From an uncultured Alphaproteobacteria bacterium (lineage in GTDB: Bacteria > Pseudomonadota > Alphaproteobacteria > Rs-D84): a stretch of DNA of 59,055 bases. Below, piece after piece: positions 34,242 to 43,419 of the stretch. The stretch spans positions 1 to 59,055 of the forward strand of contig CALXPB010000005.1 of assembly GCA_944390225.1 (NCBI GenBank), read 5' to 3'. The notes below the pieces were generated by a model. That model did not search any database and was not told where the DNA came from. It saw only the letters and a list, made by a program, of their open reading frames with translations. A program made the position numbers and the translations under genes. Numbering within the stretch: position 1 is the stretch's first letter; each line of letters opens with the position of its first letter.

Positions 34242-35917
34242 TACATACTTGGTATTTCTATTATATCGTTATAAAAACTAAGGAATCTATCACCAGTTAC
34301 GCAATAAATTTTCTGCAAAGAATCCTTATATTCACGCACAGCCGTAGTCCAACGATTTTGAATATCCGATTGCGCCCCTTGATATGCACTGAATGCACCC
34401 ATCGCACCACCGATGCCCGCACCAGTCAAAGTTGCTTTTAAACGAGCCTTGTTATTTAAATCTATTAAACCACCGTCCTCTGCATCAACTTTCATCGGAT
34501 AAAAATTACTAACAGAAGCCCCCTCAATTACGCCAGATGGTTGCCCAGATGAATTACGTGCATAAATCGAAATCCCCATACTGTAATTCTTTTTCCATTC
34601 TTTCCAATCAGACTCTTTCATTCCAAACGCTTTATCCCTTACATCAGGTATAACCGCAGGCGTTTCTTTCTTGATACGCTTGGCAGATGATATTTTTAAA
34701 AAACTACCTTTATCTTCGTCGATAGAAAAGCTGTCTTTTTCGTTTTCTTTAATAATTTTTTCATTGCCGTTATTATCAGTTGCAAAATAAAAAATATTTT
34801 CGGAATTGTTTTTTATGTCGTTAAATTCTGCCGTTTCTAAATCATTTATATATTTATTGGATGCAGCCTCTAACTGTACATCCATTAACGTCTCCTTATA
34901 ACAACGTGACCCGTTACAAACATAAGTATCTTCTGTGTCAATATTATAATATGCTGTATCGCTGGTCCCTAAATTTTCACCTTCTACGAAAGATCCCCAC
35001 AAACAACTTGTTTCCCGTCCGTCAACGGTACAATTTTCTATACGCAGCACAGATTCACCAGATGCCATAATATTACCTGCAACCGCACCAGCCGCAGCGT
35101 TTACCCCAGTAGATAAAATTATATCGCCACCTACCTTACCGGCATAAGTATTACCAGCCATCAATGCGGCCCCACCCAGTGCGCCGATGACGGTATTTTT
35201 CACTTTTCCTTTATCTGTCCCCAGCAGACTTTCTTTACCTGGGTCGTTTTCACCGGAAATATTTCCACCCAATCCCCCAAGTATAGCACCAGCAGCAATT
35301 TTTAAAACGGCATTCTGTTTTTGCTCTTCATTCATAACCTTTTTAACATCTTCTATTGTAGGTTCGTTATCCGCAGGAAATTCGATTTTACCGGCATCTG
35401 CCGTATAAGAAACGTCAGGAAATTCAGAAATATTACATTTTACCGAGTCTCCTGCAGCCAGATTTGCACGCGCTAAAACCACATCGGAACCATTTACTCC
35501 CATCTGAGATCCGCGCATTTCAACAACTGCGACACAAGTACTGCCACCACCGATGCCGTGTCCAAGACTTGGGCTATCCCAAGCAAATTCACCGTTTGGG
35601 TATATCATAGAGCACCGTTCCAGTTGCCCCATAATGACCTGAGCATCATCACCACCACTTGTTATTTTTTCAACCAGTTCTGAATTTGCTACGCGAACAG
35701 GTAGATTATTTTCCACATCAGTTGATGGTGTAGTAATTAAATTTTCTTGATTTTGGTAATATTGCGCTTGCTGCTGCATGGCGTTAACTTGATTATAAGC
35801 CTCGGCATAACTGCGACTGGAATTTCCAACTCGAATTGCTGCAAGACCCGAATTCGAAAGCGCTATCATAGATATAGCAATTAAAGAACAATTCAAAAAA
35901 TAATTCTTTTTTTTCAT
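34241..35917 (-). CDS. Exported protein with glycine-zipper segments
   Basis: A 558-residue protein with a signal peptide (KKKNYFLNCSL... SGLAAIRVG, cleaved near residue 28). A Gln/Tyr-rich stretch follows. Residues about 207-290 carry two glycine-zipper segments (AAGAILGGLGGNISG and GALGGAALMAG) and a third lies near residue 500 (GAGIGGAMGAFSAYQGA). Glycine zippers mark outer-membrane or pore-forming lipoprotein-like proteins. Cys pairs in the middle (CTVDGRETSC, CNGSRC) suggest disulfides. No known family is recognised. It is followed on the same strand, upstream, by two outer-membrane barrels, so it belongs to an envelope cluster. Confidence 0.72.
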   Translation of the reverse strand: MKKKNYFLNCSLIAISMIALSNSGLAAIRVGNSSRSYAEAYNQVNAMQQQAQYYQNQENLITTPSTDVENNLPVRVANSELVEKITSGGDDAQVIMGQLERCSMIYPNGEFAWDSPSLGHGIGGGSTCVAVVEMRGSQMGVNGSDVVLARANLAAGDSVKCNISEFPDVSYTADAGKIEFPADNEPTIEDVKKVMNEEQKQNAVLKIAAGAILGGLGGNISGENDPGKESLLGTDKGKVKNTVIGALGGAALMAGNTYAGKVGGDIILSTGVNAAAGAVAGNIMASGESVLRIENCTVDGRETSCLWGSFVEGENLGTSDTAYYNIDTEDTYVCNGSRCYKETLMDVQLEAASNKYINDLETAEFNDIKNNSENIFYFATDNNGNEKIIKENEKDSFSIDEDKGSFLKISSAKRIKKETPAVIPDVRDKAFGMKESDWKEWKKNYSMGISIYARNSSGQPSGVIEGASVSNFYPMKVDAEDGGLIDLNNKARLKATLTGAGIGGAMGAFSAYQGAQSDIQNRWTTAVREYKDSLQKIYCVTGDRFLSFYNDIIEIPSM

Positions 35918-35972
35918 TCAATATCATCTTTATATTTTTTGTTGCGGCAGAAATTCGCAACACATTTGTTTC

Positions 35973-37061
35973 CTAGAATTGCAATCTTAATCTTATACCC
36001 ATATCAACAGTACTCAGGCGACCGCTTTCGTACCAATTCGTATAGTGAAATACGCTATCATAAGGTGCCGGATATTCATTACCAGCACCGTCCCCCAACC
36101 ACTCTGTCTGAGAAACAATTATACTTCCCGAAGTTTGAACTTTTCCCAAATTTGTATACCTGACAAAGAAATCTAATTTGATACCACCGTCCAATTCTGT
36201 TGTTACACCACCCTCAACCATTAATGCCAACTGCTCTGTTGTGCCACCGTTGTGATAGGCGTAGACATCTGAAATTCCGGTTAATTTTCCTGCTGGTGCC
36301 TGACTAGGCTCCATAACAGAATAGAAAGTACCATCATAAACTACATAGTCAGATATGGTATTAAGGGAAATTCCAAGGCCTACCCCAACATATGGTCTAA
36401 GAGCACCACCCGCTATATACCCCGTATAAGAATCAATGTTATAATACACGTTTAACATGGTTGCGTTTGAAGTTATTGCACCACCGTCAACCTGACCTTC
36501 TACATAACCCCCAACGCCGTCAGAAGACTGAACAACACTGGGATAACTTATCCCAGAATAACGCAAATAAGAGAAATCTATACGAATATCATTATTAATC
36601 GCCGCCCCGACAGATAACTGCAAAGGTAAAACCGTATCCGTATTAAAATCTGCTTCCTTAAATGCACCCGGGACGTATCCTGCATCTTCTTCGTTCATAT
36701 AATCGGACAACATCGATCCTTTGACACTGGCAGAATAACCGACAGAAAACCCGACATATAAACCGCTATCTGCCAATCTGTCATAATCAGTGGGCTCGTA
36801 ATACTGTCTGCCGGCGTTTGTCGTATTAGACCCAACGCGTGGCAAAGCCCCAGTAATTCTTGTCGGGCTTGCCGCATTAACGGCGTTTGTATAAACAACG
36901 GAACCGTTACTTACAGTTGTCTGACCCACCGTCTGCGTCGGCACATAGACCGTTTGCCCCTGTCCCTGATAACCAGAATAGACAGGATAAACCGCATCTG
37001 CCACACCAGAAAAACCAAACAAAAAACCAGCAAAAGCGCTTAATATACTGATTTTTTTCAT
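35973..37061 (-). CDS. Outer-membrane beta-barrel protein, msp-like
   Basis: A 362-residue protein with a signal peptide (cleaved near residue 23, ADAVYP), then a Gln/Thr/Val-rich 60-residue linker, and a barrel domain from about residue 95 (LYVGFSVGYSASVKG) to the terminal RLRLQF. The C-terminal Phe is the signal for barrel insertion. The layout recalls the surface-antigen/OmpA-like barrels of Rickettsiales. The barrel at 52946 has the same order of parts. A single gene; the ligand or role is unknown. Confidence 0.82.
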   Translation of the reverse strand: MKKISILSAFAGFLFGFSGVADAVYPVYSGYQGQGQTVYVPTQTVGQTTVSNGSVVYTNAVNAASPTRITGALPRVGSNTTNAGRQYYEPTDYDRLADSGLYVGFSVGYSASVKGSMLSDYMNEEDAGYVPGAFKEADFNTDTVLPLQLSVGAAINNDIRIDFSYLRYSGISYPSVVQSSDGVGGYVEGQVDGGAITSNATMLNVYYNIDSYTGYIAGGALRPYVGVGLGISLNTISDYVVYDGTFYSVMEPSQAPAGKLTGISDVYAYHNGGTTEQLALMVEGGVTTELDGGIKLDFFVRYTNLGKVQTSGSIIVSQTEWLGDGAGNEYPAPYDSVFHYTNWYESGRLSTVDMGIRLRLQF

Positions 37062-37137
37062 TCTCTTCCCATATTCCTTTTCGTTTATTATATCACAAAA
37101 AAGACTTGGAAAAAAGTATTTAGTAAAAATATATATA

Positions 37138-37169
37138 AAAACCCGTCTAAAAAAATTAAGACGGGTTTA
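37138..37169 (-). terminator. Terminator of the barrel gene at 37200
   Basis: AAACCCGTCT / AGACGGGTTT with a loop of about ten A/T bases; on the minus strand TTTTTATATA follows the stem. Confidence 0.82.
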
Positions 37170-37199
37170 TTTGTCCAATATATGTTAATTGTTTTTAGT

Positions 37200-38204
37200 T
37201 TAAAACGCCAGATTCAGACGAATACCGACTTCGGCCTTTATGTCAGAACCGTTCTGAGACTGTTCATGCGCAGTATCAAACGTATATTCGCCATACAAAG
37301 CGACCTGAACATAGTCCGTTAACTGATTTGCAACAGATAAAGACACGATATATTCATCAAAACCGTCGTTCATATCTGACAAACTATCAATTAAACTGTC
37401 AACCTTCTGTTTTTCCGCAGCCGACAAATCCGGAGACAAACTCGTTGCCAGGCTTTTTACACCGTTATCCGCGTGATGACTGTATTTAAAACCGCCGCCC
37501 AAGGACCATCTATCATCTAACTGGTAAAAAGCGTTCAGACCAGCGTTATATTCTGTTGTAGATTTTAAATTAACAGATATTTCTTCTGGCAAACCGGTAA
37601 GCATCGGAACCAACCTAGAAATATCAATTACATTATTATTGTTACCGAAGGTCTGTAAAACCTCAAAAAACGCGCTTGTTGTTAACTTTGACCAAGTTTT
37701 ACCAAAGCGAACGCCGACATCTGCACCCCAACGACCGTTGGAATAGTTATCATACTGGAAATAACCAACCGGGGGGTTTACAGGGATATAAGCACCGCGC
37801 ATTTTGTTTACACCGCCCAAATGAGCATCCGCATAAACATCAAAAACCGTACCGTCACCGAAATCCAGTGCACGATAAATCAAACCGGCACGACCATGAT
37901 TTAAACCTTTACGATCGATATCATTCGCCTGAGTATATGCAAACGCCCCGCGAATTGCCAAGCGATCTGTGATACCATAACCAAAATCCTCTTGTAAACG
38001 CCAGATTGGGAATTCTGTTGCCCCCGCATGGTCTTTGATTTTATTAACAAGTGTATCATCCGTTTTCTTGTACATGACACCTGCACCGGTTTTAGAATAA
38101 AACTCACCAGAAGAAGGTAAGTATAACGGATTTTCTAAGTTTGATGCCATCGCCGGCATTGTTAAAACAGACGCTGCCAGCGCCATTTTTAAAGTTTTTT
38201 TCAT
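37200..38204 (-). CDS. Outer-membrane beta-barrel protein
   Basis: A 334-residue protein with a signal peptide (cleaved after MPAMA near residue 20) and alternating amphipathic strands to the end VGIRLNLAF, with the barrel-type terminal Phe. AAGGAG precedes the ATG. A Ser/Asp-rich helix-like insert lies near residues 250-285 and may be an outer loop or periplasmic turn. A generic porin-like or MetA-like barrel; no clear subfamily. The long leader (38205-38340) carries a pair of direct repeats. Confidence 0.8.
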   Translation of the reverse strand: MKKTLKMALAASVLTMPAMASNLENPLYLPSSGEFYSKTGAGVMYKKTDDTLVNKIKDHAGATEFPIWRLQEDFGYGITDRLAIRGAFAYTQANDIDRKGLNHGRAGLIYRALDFGDGTVFDVYADAHLGGVNKMRGAYIPVNPPVGYFQYDNYSNGRWGADVGVRFGKTWSKLTTSAFFEVLQTFGNNNNVIDISRLVPMLTGLPEEISVNLKSTTEYNAGLNAFYQLDDRWSLGGGFKYSHHADNGVKSLATSLSPDLSAAEKQKVDSLIDSLSDMNDGFDEYIVSLSVANQLTDYVQVALYGEYTFDTAHEQSQNGSDIKAEVGIRLNLAF

Positions 38205-38241
38205 CTTTTATCTCCTTGTGTTTCGATGAAATTTCACAGCC

Positions 38242-38292
38242 CCCATTATTGGCAAGACTGAGGTTCATACCCGCACCACCCATTCTTGGCAA
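38242..38292. repeat. Pair of 14-base direct repeats in the barrel-gene leader
   Basis: CCCATTATTGGCAA (38242-38255) and CCCATTCTTGGCAA (38279-38292) differ at one base and are 37 bases apart. They lie 38-88 bases upstream of the start codon at 38204, so they may be an operator pair or part of an RNA fold. Confidence 0.7.
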
Positions 38293-38444
38293 TAGTACGT
38301 TTTTGCGATACGAACTTTAAAAGGGTGCTATATATTAAGAATAAAGTCAAAACAATTTTACGAACTTTCACTCCCTTGAAAAAATTCAGTTTATACCTAT
38401 ATTAATATATCAAGGGTAAAATACATTAATCGAAAGAGGCGAAA

Positions 38445-38984
38445 ATGGAAGATAATTTTATGCAATATATGAAGGTCGTTGCCGGTGAAAACCAACAAAA
38501 GACTAACGAAAAAAATTTAAGTGAAAAAGATAAACAGAAAATTTCGTCTGCGTATTTTCAACTATTTTATAACATATCTTTTTCAAACTGGCTTAAAGGT
38601 ATGACTCTGGGCGAGGCATGGTACAGGGCTATCAATAAAATGAAAACATTTATCGCTTCCAAGTCCCCAGAAAACCCAGCAACTATGTATCTGAGACAGA
38701 TTTTCTCTGCACATAAAACAAAATGGTCACAACTAATCATGACCCATCCAGAAAAAGATACGGTAATAGAATGTTCACCAGAGAAAAAGCAAGAATGGAT
38801 GGCTCGTATCGGGACAAGTATAAATAAAAACTTAACCGAAATTAATAATACTGCGGGGAATTATGAGCCAGATAAAAAGCAAGAGTACAAAAATCAAAAT
38901 GGATTTTCCGCAGGACAGCAAACAATGCAAATGCTTATTATGTGGCAAATGCAAAATCAAAACCAAAGAACGCGGTATAAATAA
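38445..38984 (+). CDS. Hypothetical protein
   Basis: A 179-residue soluble protein with GAGGCG before the ATG. It is rich in Lys, Gln, Asn and Met, with a Gln/Met-rich tail (QTMQMLIMWQMQNQNQ). No signal peptide, membrane segment or known motif. It has its own strong terminator. Confidence 0.65.
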   Translation: MEDNFMQYMKVVAGENQQKTNEKNLSEKDKQKISSAYFQLFYNISFSNWLKGMTLGEAWYRAINKMKTFIASKSPENPATMYLRQIFSAHKTKWSQLIMTHPEKDTVIECSPEKKQEWMARIGTSINKNLTEINNTAGNYEPDKKQEYKNQNGFSAGQQTMQMLIMWQMQNQNQRTRYK

Positions 38985-38997
38985 AACAGGAAAAACA

Positions 38998-39026
38998 AAA
39001 AAGGACGAAATATCGTCCTTTTTTTT
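38998..39026. terminator. Bidirectional terminator
   Basis: GGACGA, loop AATA, TCGTCC with A-run before and eight T after; shared by the convergent genes ending at 38984 and 39025. Confidence 0.9.
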
Positions 39027-40269
39027 ATTTATGTTTATATGCCAGAACATATGGTATAAATTTATCCTTATGTTCATTTCCCAGCCATTCACGCGGAATC
39101 AATAAACTATTATTTTGACCTGCGGACATTTTTGGTAATTCTTCATTATTCTTTGCATTTATTATCTTTTGCAAAACGACGGACGCCTTGACCATGGTAT
39201 TAGGCAAGAGAAAAGTAATTTCATCACCTTGTTTTATTTCGTTACGTAATTCCAAAGTAATATTTTTTTCGTCTACTTTCGTTATGACGCCTGCGGCATG
39301 ATAGACAGAATCCGATCTGGTAGTTTCATAGTTATGTGCCCCAGGTCCCAGATTTCCGTCAAAAAAAGCCGTTGTATAACCACGCGATTCCAATTTTTCC
39401 AGATCTTTCATAAAAGGTTCCGGATTAAAAGAGTCTGGGTTTTCTTTATACGCATCCAGCGCAGAACGGTACGCATGAACGACAGAACCAACATAATATT
39501 CGCTACGATTTCGTCCTTCTATCTTCAAAGAATCAGGTCCAGACTCTATCACTTCTCGCAGGCGAGGCATCAAGCATAAATCTTTTGCGTTCATTATGTA
39601 TGCACCGCGATTATCTTCTTCAATTGGCATTTCAATACCAGATTCACGCTCTCTTAAAATAACATCATATTTCCAACGACATAATTGCGCACAAGCACCA
39701 CGATTTGCAGGTCGCCCTGTAATAAAATTAGATAACAAACAACGCCCAGAATAACTCATACACATTGCCCCATGGATAAAAATTTCAAGTTTTATATCAG
39801 GACATTGTTGTCTAATGCTTTTAAATTCTGCGTGCGACACCTCGCGGGCAAGAACGCACAATTTTGCACCGGCATTTTGCCAGAACTTTACGCTGGCAGC
39901 CGAGCAAATATTTGCCTGCGTAGAAATATGTATCGGCATATCTGGGTGGTTTTCACGTACCCACATTAAAACACCAGGGTCTGAAATAATCAAAGCATCG
40001 GGTTTTAGATAATTTATAACCTCGCTAACTTTGGGCATATTTATAAAATCTCTATCATGCGCGAATAAGTTAAAGGCCAAATAAACCTTTTTTCCCGCCT
40101 CATGCGCCAAATCTATTCCTTGTTTTACTTCTTCTGTTGTTATCTTGGCGCGTGCACGCATAGAAAAGCCCGGTAATCCGGCATAAATTGCGTCTGCACC
40201 ATAAAGAATGGCCGTTTTAAAAGCGTCCAATGTACCTGCTGGTGCTAAAAGTTCTGGTAAATCTTTCAT
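39025..40269 (-). CDS. U32-family protein, probably tRNA hydroxylation protein TrhP-like
   Basis: A 414-residue protein with the U32 signature ELLAPAGTLDAFKTAILYGA at the start, and FIHGAMCMSYSGRCLLSNF with the conserved Cys residues followed by RGACAQLCRW, which bind an Fe-S cluster. The family was first called a collagenase; later work ties the YegQ/TrhP branch to 5-hydroxyuridine at tRNA position 34. The C-terminal beta-barrel domain (about 330-414) fits that branch. Monocistronic. Confidence 0.88.
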   Translation of the reverse strand: MKDLPELLAPAGTLDAFKTAILYGADAIYAGLPGFSMRARAKITTEEVKQGIDLAHEAGKKVYLAFNLFAHDRDFINMPKVSEVINYLKPDALIISDPGVLMWVRENHPDMPIHISTQANICSAASVKFWQNAGAKLCVLAREVSHAEFKSIRQQCPDIKLEIFIHGAMCMSYSGRCLLSNFITGRPANRGACAQLCRWKYDVILRERESGIEMPIEEDNRGAYIMNAKDLCLMPRLREVIESGPDSLKIEGRNRSEYYVGSVVHAYRSALDAYKENPDSFNPEPFMKDLEKLESRGYTTAFFDGNLGPGAHNYETTRSDSVYHAAGVITKVDEKNITLELRNEIKQGDEITFLLPNTMVKASVVLQKIINAKNNEELPKMSAGQNNSLLIPREWLGNEHKDKFIPYVLAYKHK

Positions 40270-40324
40270 GAGTATAATTTTTAACTGTTATTTTATAAAA
40301 GCAAGCGTTTTTATAAAATAGGGC

Positions 40325-40353
40325 TTGAAAAAGTAATTTGAAACTTGTATAGT
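40325..40353 (+). promoter_or_regulatory. Promoter of tRNA-Thr
   Basis: TTGAAA at 40325-40330 and TATAGT at 40348-40353, 17 bases apart, ten bases before the tRNA. Confidence 0.72.
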
Positions 40354-40363
40354 AAAGCACATT

Positions 40364-40439
40364 GCCAGTTTAGCTCAGCTGGTAGAGCGGCTGATTTGTA
40401 ATCAGTAGGTCGTTGGTTCAAGTCCGACAACTGGCACCA
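40364..40439 (+). tRNA. tRNA-Thr (TGT)
   Basis: Acceptor GCCAGTT/AACTGGC, anticodon loop TTTGTAA (anticodon TGT), T arm with TTCAAGT, encoded CCA. Confidence 0.95.
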
Positions 40440-40455
40440 GAATAAAAACATTAGG

Positions 40456-40488
40456 AAACTGACCATTAGGTCAGTTTTTATTTTTTCT
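40456..40488 (+). terminator. Terminator after tRNA-Thr
   Basis: AAACTGACC, loop ATTA, GGTCAGTTT, followed by TTATTTTTTC. Confidence 0.88.
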
Positions 40489-40545
40489 TTCACCTAACCG
40501 AATCCATGCAAGACTCTGTCGAGTTCATAAACACGCAACAAAAAA

Positions 40546-40570
40546 TCCGACTAAAAAGTCGGACTTTTTA
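40546..40570. terminator. Terminator of the gene at 40580
   Basis: TCCGACT, loop AAAA, AGTCGGA; on the minus strand TTTTTTG follows. A T-run on the plus side makes it work both ways. Confidence 0.82.
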
Positions 40571-40579
40571 TTTGGCGCT

Positions 40580-41056
40580 TTATTTTTTCTTCTTCGTTTT
40601 TTTAAAGTTTTCCCTTGTTTCTACGAAATCATCTTCTCCGAATATATCTATACCGATTACATCTTTTAAAACCTGCCGCGTTTTTGGGTTTCTATCAGCG
40701 AAGCGCTTTACACCTATTATTAGAAAAGCCGTTATAAGTCTTTCTATATACTGCGGTGAAAGTCTCTCACTGACTTTTTCTTTAATTTCCGAAGCCATAT
40801 TTTCTACTGTATCCTTCGCTCTGAAAAAGAACGAATGCCTACGACGTATAAGTTTTCTTATCTCGCAAATCCACATTACTACCAAAGAAACAAAAACCGG
40901 TACCGCCACACAGAAAATGACATATTTTTCTACCGAATCCGTACAAAAATTATTTGTAAATATGCTGTTACAGTTAGTTTTTGAGTGCAGAAATAATATG
41001 GCAAATATCTCGTACACAGAAAAAATCGTAAAATATATTTTGGCTTTTAAAAACAT
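40580..41056 (-). CDS. Small membrane protein, unknown
   Basis: A 158-residue protein with ribosome site AAAGGAGAG. Two membrane segments lie near residues 6-23 and 45-63, joined by a Cys-containing loop; the basic RKLIRRRH follows, placing the C-terminal helical half in the cytoplasm. The tail is strongly basic (KKTKKKK). No known family. It is 20 bases upstream of the barrel gene at 41828 reading frame end, on the same strand, so they are likely cotranscribed. Confidence 0.68.
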   Translation of the reverse strand: MFLKAKIYFTIFSVYEIFAILFLHSKTNCNSIFTNNFCTDSVEKYVIFCVAVPVFVSLVVMWICEIRKLIRRRHSFFFRAKDTVENMASEIKEKVSERLSPQYIERLITAFLIIGVKRFADRNPKTRQVLKDVIGIDIFGEDDFVETRENFKKTKKKK

Positions 41057-41075
41057 TTTCTCTCCTTTTTGTTTA

Positions 41076-41828
41076 TCAATCTTTCTGTCCTGGAATAAAT
41101 CTTATACCAAGCAGAACGGACCAATCGTTTCTGTGCCAATCACCGCCCAGACGCTTACCTATACGCGTCCAAACGCCGGTTGTTCTGTTCAACATTGTAC
41201 CAACCTCGCCTTCCATCAAGTATTCTATTCTTCCATCTTCATTATTTATCCATACCTGTGGGTCCAAAGCCACCCACCAACCATTATTAGACAGATACCC
41301 CATTAACAAGCGAACTTGCGTTTGATTAGTATCTTGATATTTTTCTTTGTCCAAGTTATATAAAGAAATAAATTGCTTTCCTACCAAAGCCGTAAACAAA
41401 TTTGAATTAAATGCATAAACGTAAGCCAAAGTAGGATCAAAAGTATATTGACGCGTTCCTAATGTATCAGAAGTAGCGGTGGGGAAAACAAATTCTGTCG
41501 CAGCAATTATTACATTATGTCCGAATCTGTATTGCCCACGACCACGAACTCTTAAATCACCTATACCGGCATCAGAAATCCCATAACCAGAAAAATGGCT
41601 TAGAGGCAATTCAAAGTTTATACCGAAAACTTTATAAAGTTCTTTATCGTATTTCAAACCTAATGTCGTGACAGAAGGTTTCCCTTCTATATCCATTACA
41701 TTTAAACTTGGTAACAATTCCATTTTTGTTACGTTATCCGCTGGATTAACACCCTTTACGGCACTATCAGCAAAAGAAGAAAGGGGTTGTAATAATGCAA
41801 CTCCTAAAATAAAAATTACTTTTTTCAT
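41076..41828 (-). CDS. Outer-membrane beta-barrel-type protein
   Basis: A 250-residue protein with a signal peptide (MKKVIFILGVALLQPLSSFA, cleaved after residue 20). Strands such as ATEFVFPTATSDTLGTRQYT and the repeated Gly-aromatic pattern resemble the MetA-pathway/transporter-like outer-membrane barrels. The end is FIPGQKD without the usual terminal aromatic residue, so barrel insertion is less certain. It lies between cvpA and a small membrane protein gene. Confidence 0.68.
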   Translation of the reverse strand: MKKVIFILGVALLQPLSSFADSAVKGVNPADNVTKMELLPSLNVMDIEGKPSVTTLGLKYDKELYKVFGINFELPLSHFSGYGISDAGIGDLRVRGRGQYRFGHNVIIAATEFVFPTATSDTLGTRQYTFDPTLAYVYAFNSNLFTALVGKQFISLYNLDKEKYQDTNQTQVRLLMGYLSNNGWWVALDPQVWINNEDGRIEYLMEGEVGTMLNRTTGVWTRIGKRLGGDWHRNDWSVLLGIRFIPGQKD

Positions 41829-41920
41829 TTTATATCCTGTATTTATACAGAATATATTTTCAAAAAAAATGATAATAAAATCACTAAGAACGAAAACCTA
41901 TAAAAACTTTTCGAGGTTAT

Positions 41921-42688
41921 TTACAAAGAAGCATCTGTTTCTATATCTTGTTGTTGTACATCTCGTTCTTCTTCTGCACGAGCAGCAGTTTCTATCTGCA
42001 ACAACTGATTTTCTAACGCAGTTCTTTCTGAAGATTTATAACCCATCTCGGTTGACTTTTCTTCGCTTTGCGCATCTGAAGAGCCCGATTTTGCATCATC
42101 TTTCTTGTCTGATACAGCCGGGTTTATTAAGTTTTTATAAATTTCTATTGCTTCTTCTGTACCGGTCATATCACGTCGAATTAAATTATTTTCTTCACCG
42201 GGTATAAACCACTCGTCCAGTTTCAGTGCGGTAAGTTGCATAATCGGTCTTGTCCTTGCTTCTGCGACCCACTTTGGTAGCATAGGATAATCGGAATAAT
42301 ACCACAAAGCAACCCAATAAACTAATCCCATAATAACAATACCGCGAATTATACCGAATATTATTCCCAATGTTCTGTCGGTTATTTTCATCATACTATT
42401 TTGAATTTTATCTCGTAATTTCTGGTTAAAGAAGCCCACTAACATTAAAATAACAAAAAATACGATAAAATATGAAGCAACTAATGTACCAACAGTAGAC
42501 CCACTTAAACCAAATAATCCTTGTAATAATTTATCTAACAAAGGAGATGCGAACCTTGCAGAAAAAGCAGCAATTACCCATGACAAAGTAGCAACAGTTT
42601 CGTATACCCCACCACGTATACTAGCCCACACAGTAGACGCAATTATTACGCCTATATAAATATAATCAAGAGTTGTTAAGTCAAACAT
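41921..42688 (-). CDS. cvpA: CvpA family membrane protein
   Basis: A 255-residue protein with four membrane segments in the first 130 residues (YIYIGVIIASTVWASIRGG, then the conserved DRTLGIIFGIIRGIVIMGL). CvpA proteins are small inner-membrane proteins tied to envelope stress tolerance and, in E. coli, colicin V export. The C-terminal 90 residues are a Glu/Asp/Ser-rich cytoplasmic tail. It follows the thioredoxin-like gene by 27 bases and is probably cotranscribed with it. Confidence 0.88.
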   Translation of the reverse strand: MFDLTTLDYIYIGVIIASTVWASIRGGVYETVATLSWVIAAFSARFASPLLDKLLQGLFGLSGSTVGTLVASYFIVFFVILMLVGFFNQKLRDKIQNSMMKITDRTLGIIFGIIRGIVIMGLVYWVALWYYSDYPMLPKWVAEARTRPIMQLTALKLDEWFIPGEENNLIRRDMTGTEEAIEIYKNLINPAVSDKKDDAKSGSSDAQSEEKSTEMGYKSSERTALENQLLQIETAARAEEERDVQQQDIETDASL

Positions 42689-42715
42689 ATTTCATTCCGT
42701 AAATATAAAAATATT

Positions 42716-43288
42716 TTATTTCTTCTTACCTTTTCTTATCAAGAGCAAACCAAACGCAGCAACTAATACTATCAACAGCACATATAAATACATTAATGTA
42801 CTTTGGTTATTAGTTTTTTTTTCCATATTATAAACCTCGGGCATATATTCTGATATTGCTTTTTTTCGCTCGGGGTGTTTTGCTCTAAAATTTTCCGGGT
42901 CTTTTTCCAGAGATTTTTTATTTTCTGCCGCAATTTCTTTATCTTTTTTTGATAAGTCTACTTCTACTGCATCACGTAAATCTTTCTGCATGAAATCGGC
43001 ATAACCCTGAAAGCATTTATCACCGACAACGATTACAGGAACGCCACCGCTTGTATATTCGCACTTTGCCAAAGCATCTTTAAACATGTCTAAATTACTT
43101 TTTTTCATAACATTTACTTGCACAACACGCAATTTCGGATATTCATAAATCATTTTATTTGCAAAAAACTCTTGCGCATGGTGGCAGTGAGGGCAAGAAG
43201 GCGAATAATATATAGTTATATCCGCCGCAAATGCAGTTCCGATAAAAAACACACCTAATAACAAAGGTAATAATTTCATTTTTTTCAT
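42716..43288 (-). CDS. Membrane-anchored periplasmic thioredoxin/glutaredoxin-like protein
   Basis: A 190-residue protein with a signal peptide (cleaved near residue 21, AFAAD), a thioredoxin-fold domain with active site CPHC (Cys32, Cys35) in YYSPSCPHCHHAQEF, then a charged helical linker (residues 100-160) and a C-terminal membrane segment (about 162-182) with a basic end. The cis-Pro is in GGVPVIVVG. So an oxidoreductase held at the membrane by its tail. The CPHC site is of the DsbA type; the domain is shorter and glutaredoxin-like. It might serve the Cys-rich exported proteins in this window. The start at 43288 has GGAG upstream. Confidence 0.82.
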   Translation of the reverse strand: MKKMKLLPLLLGVFFIGTAFAADITIYYSPSCPHCHHAQEFFANKMIYEYPKLRVVQVNVMKKSNLDMFKDALAKCEYTSGGVPVIVVGDKCFQGYADFMQKDLRDAVEVDLSKKDKEIAAENKKSLEKDPENFRAKHPERKKAISEYMPEVYNMEKKTNNQSTLMYLYVLLIVLVAAFGLLLIRKGKKK

Positions 43289-43419
43289 TAAATTCTCCTT
43301 TTTTGGAATTATAAAAGTCTGAAAGCATACGCGCAAGCCATTTTTATAAAATTATTTGCAAAAAAATCCTGTTGTCTTTTATTACTGCATTATACAAAAT
43401 AAATAAAAAGGAGTTTTTT

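Noticed and set aside
38104-38292. 62-residue minus-strand ORF at the barrel gene start
   Set aside because: It overlaps the signal-peptide region of the barrel gene in another frame and has no ribosome site.
40506-41306. 266-residue plus-strand ORF
   Set aside because: It lies opposite the genes at 40580 and 41076, which have ribosome sites, a signal peptide and membrane segments in sensible places; it starts in a tRNA terminator region.
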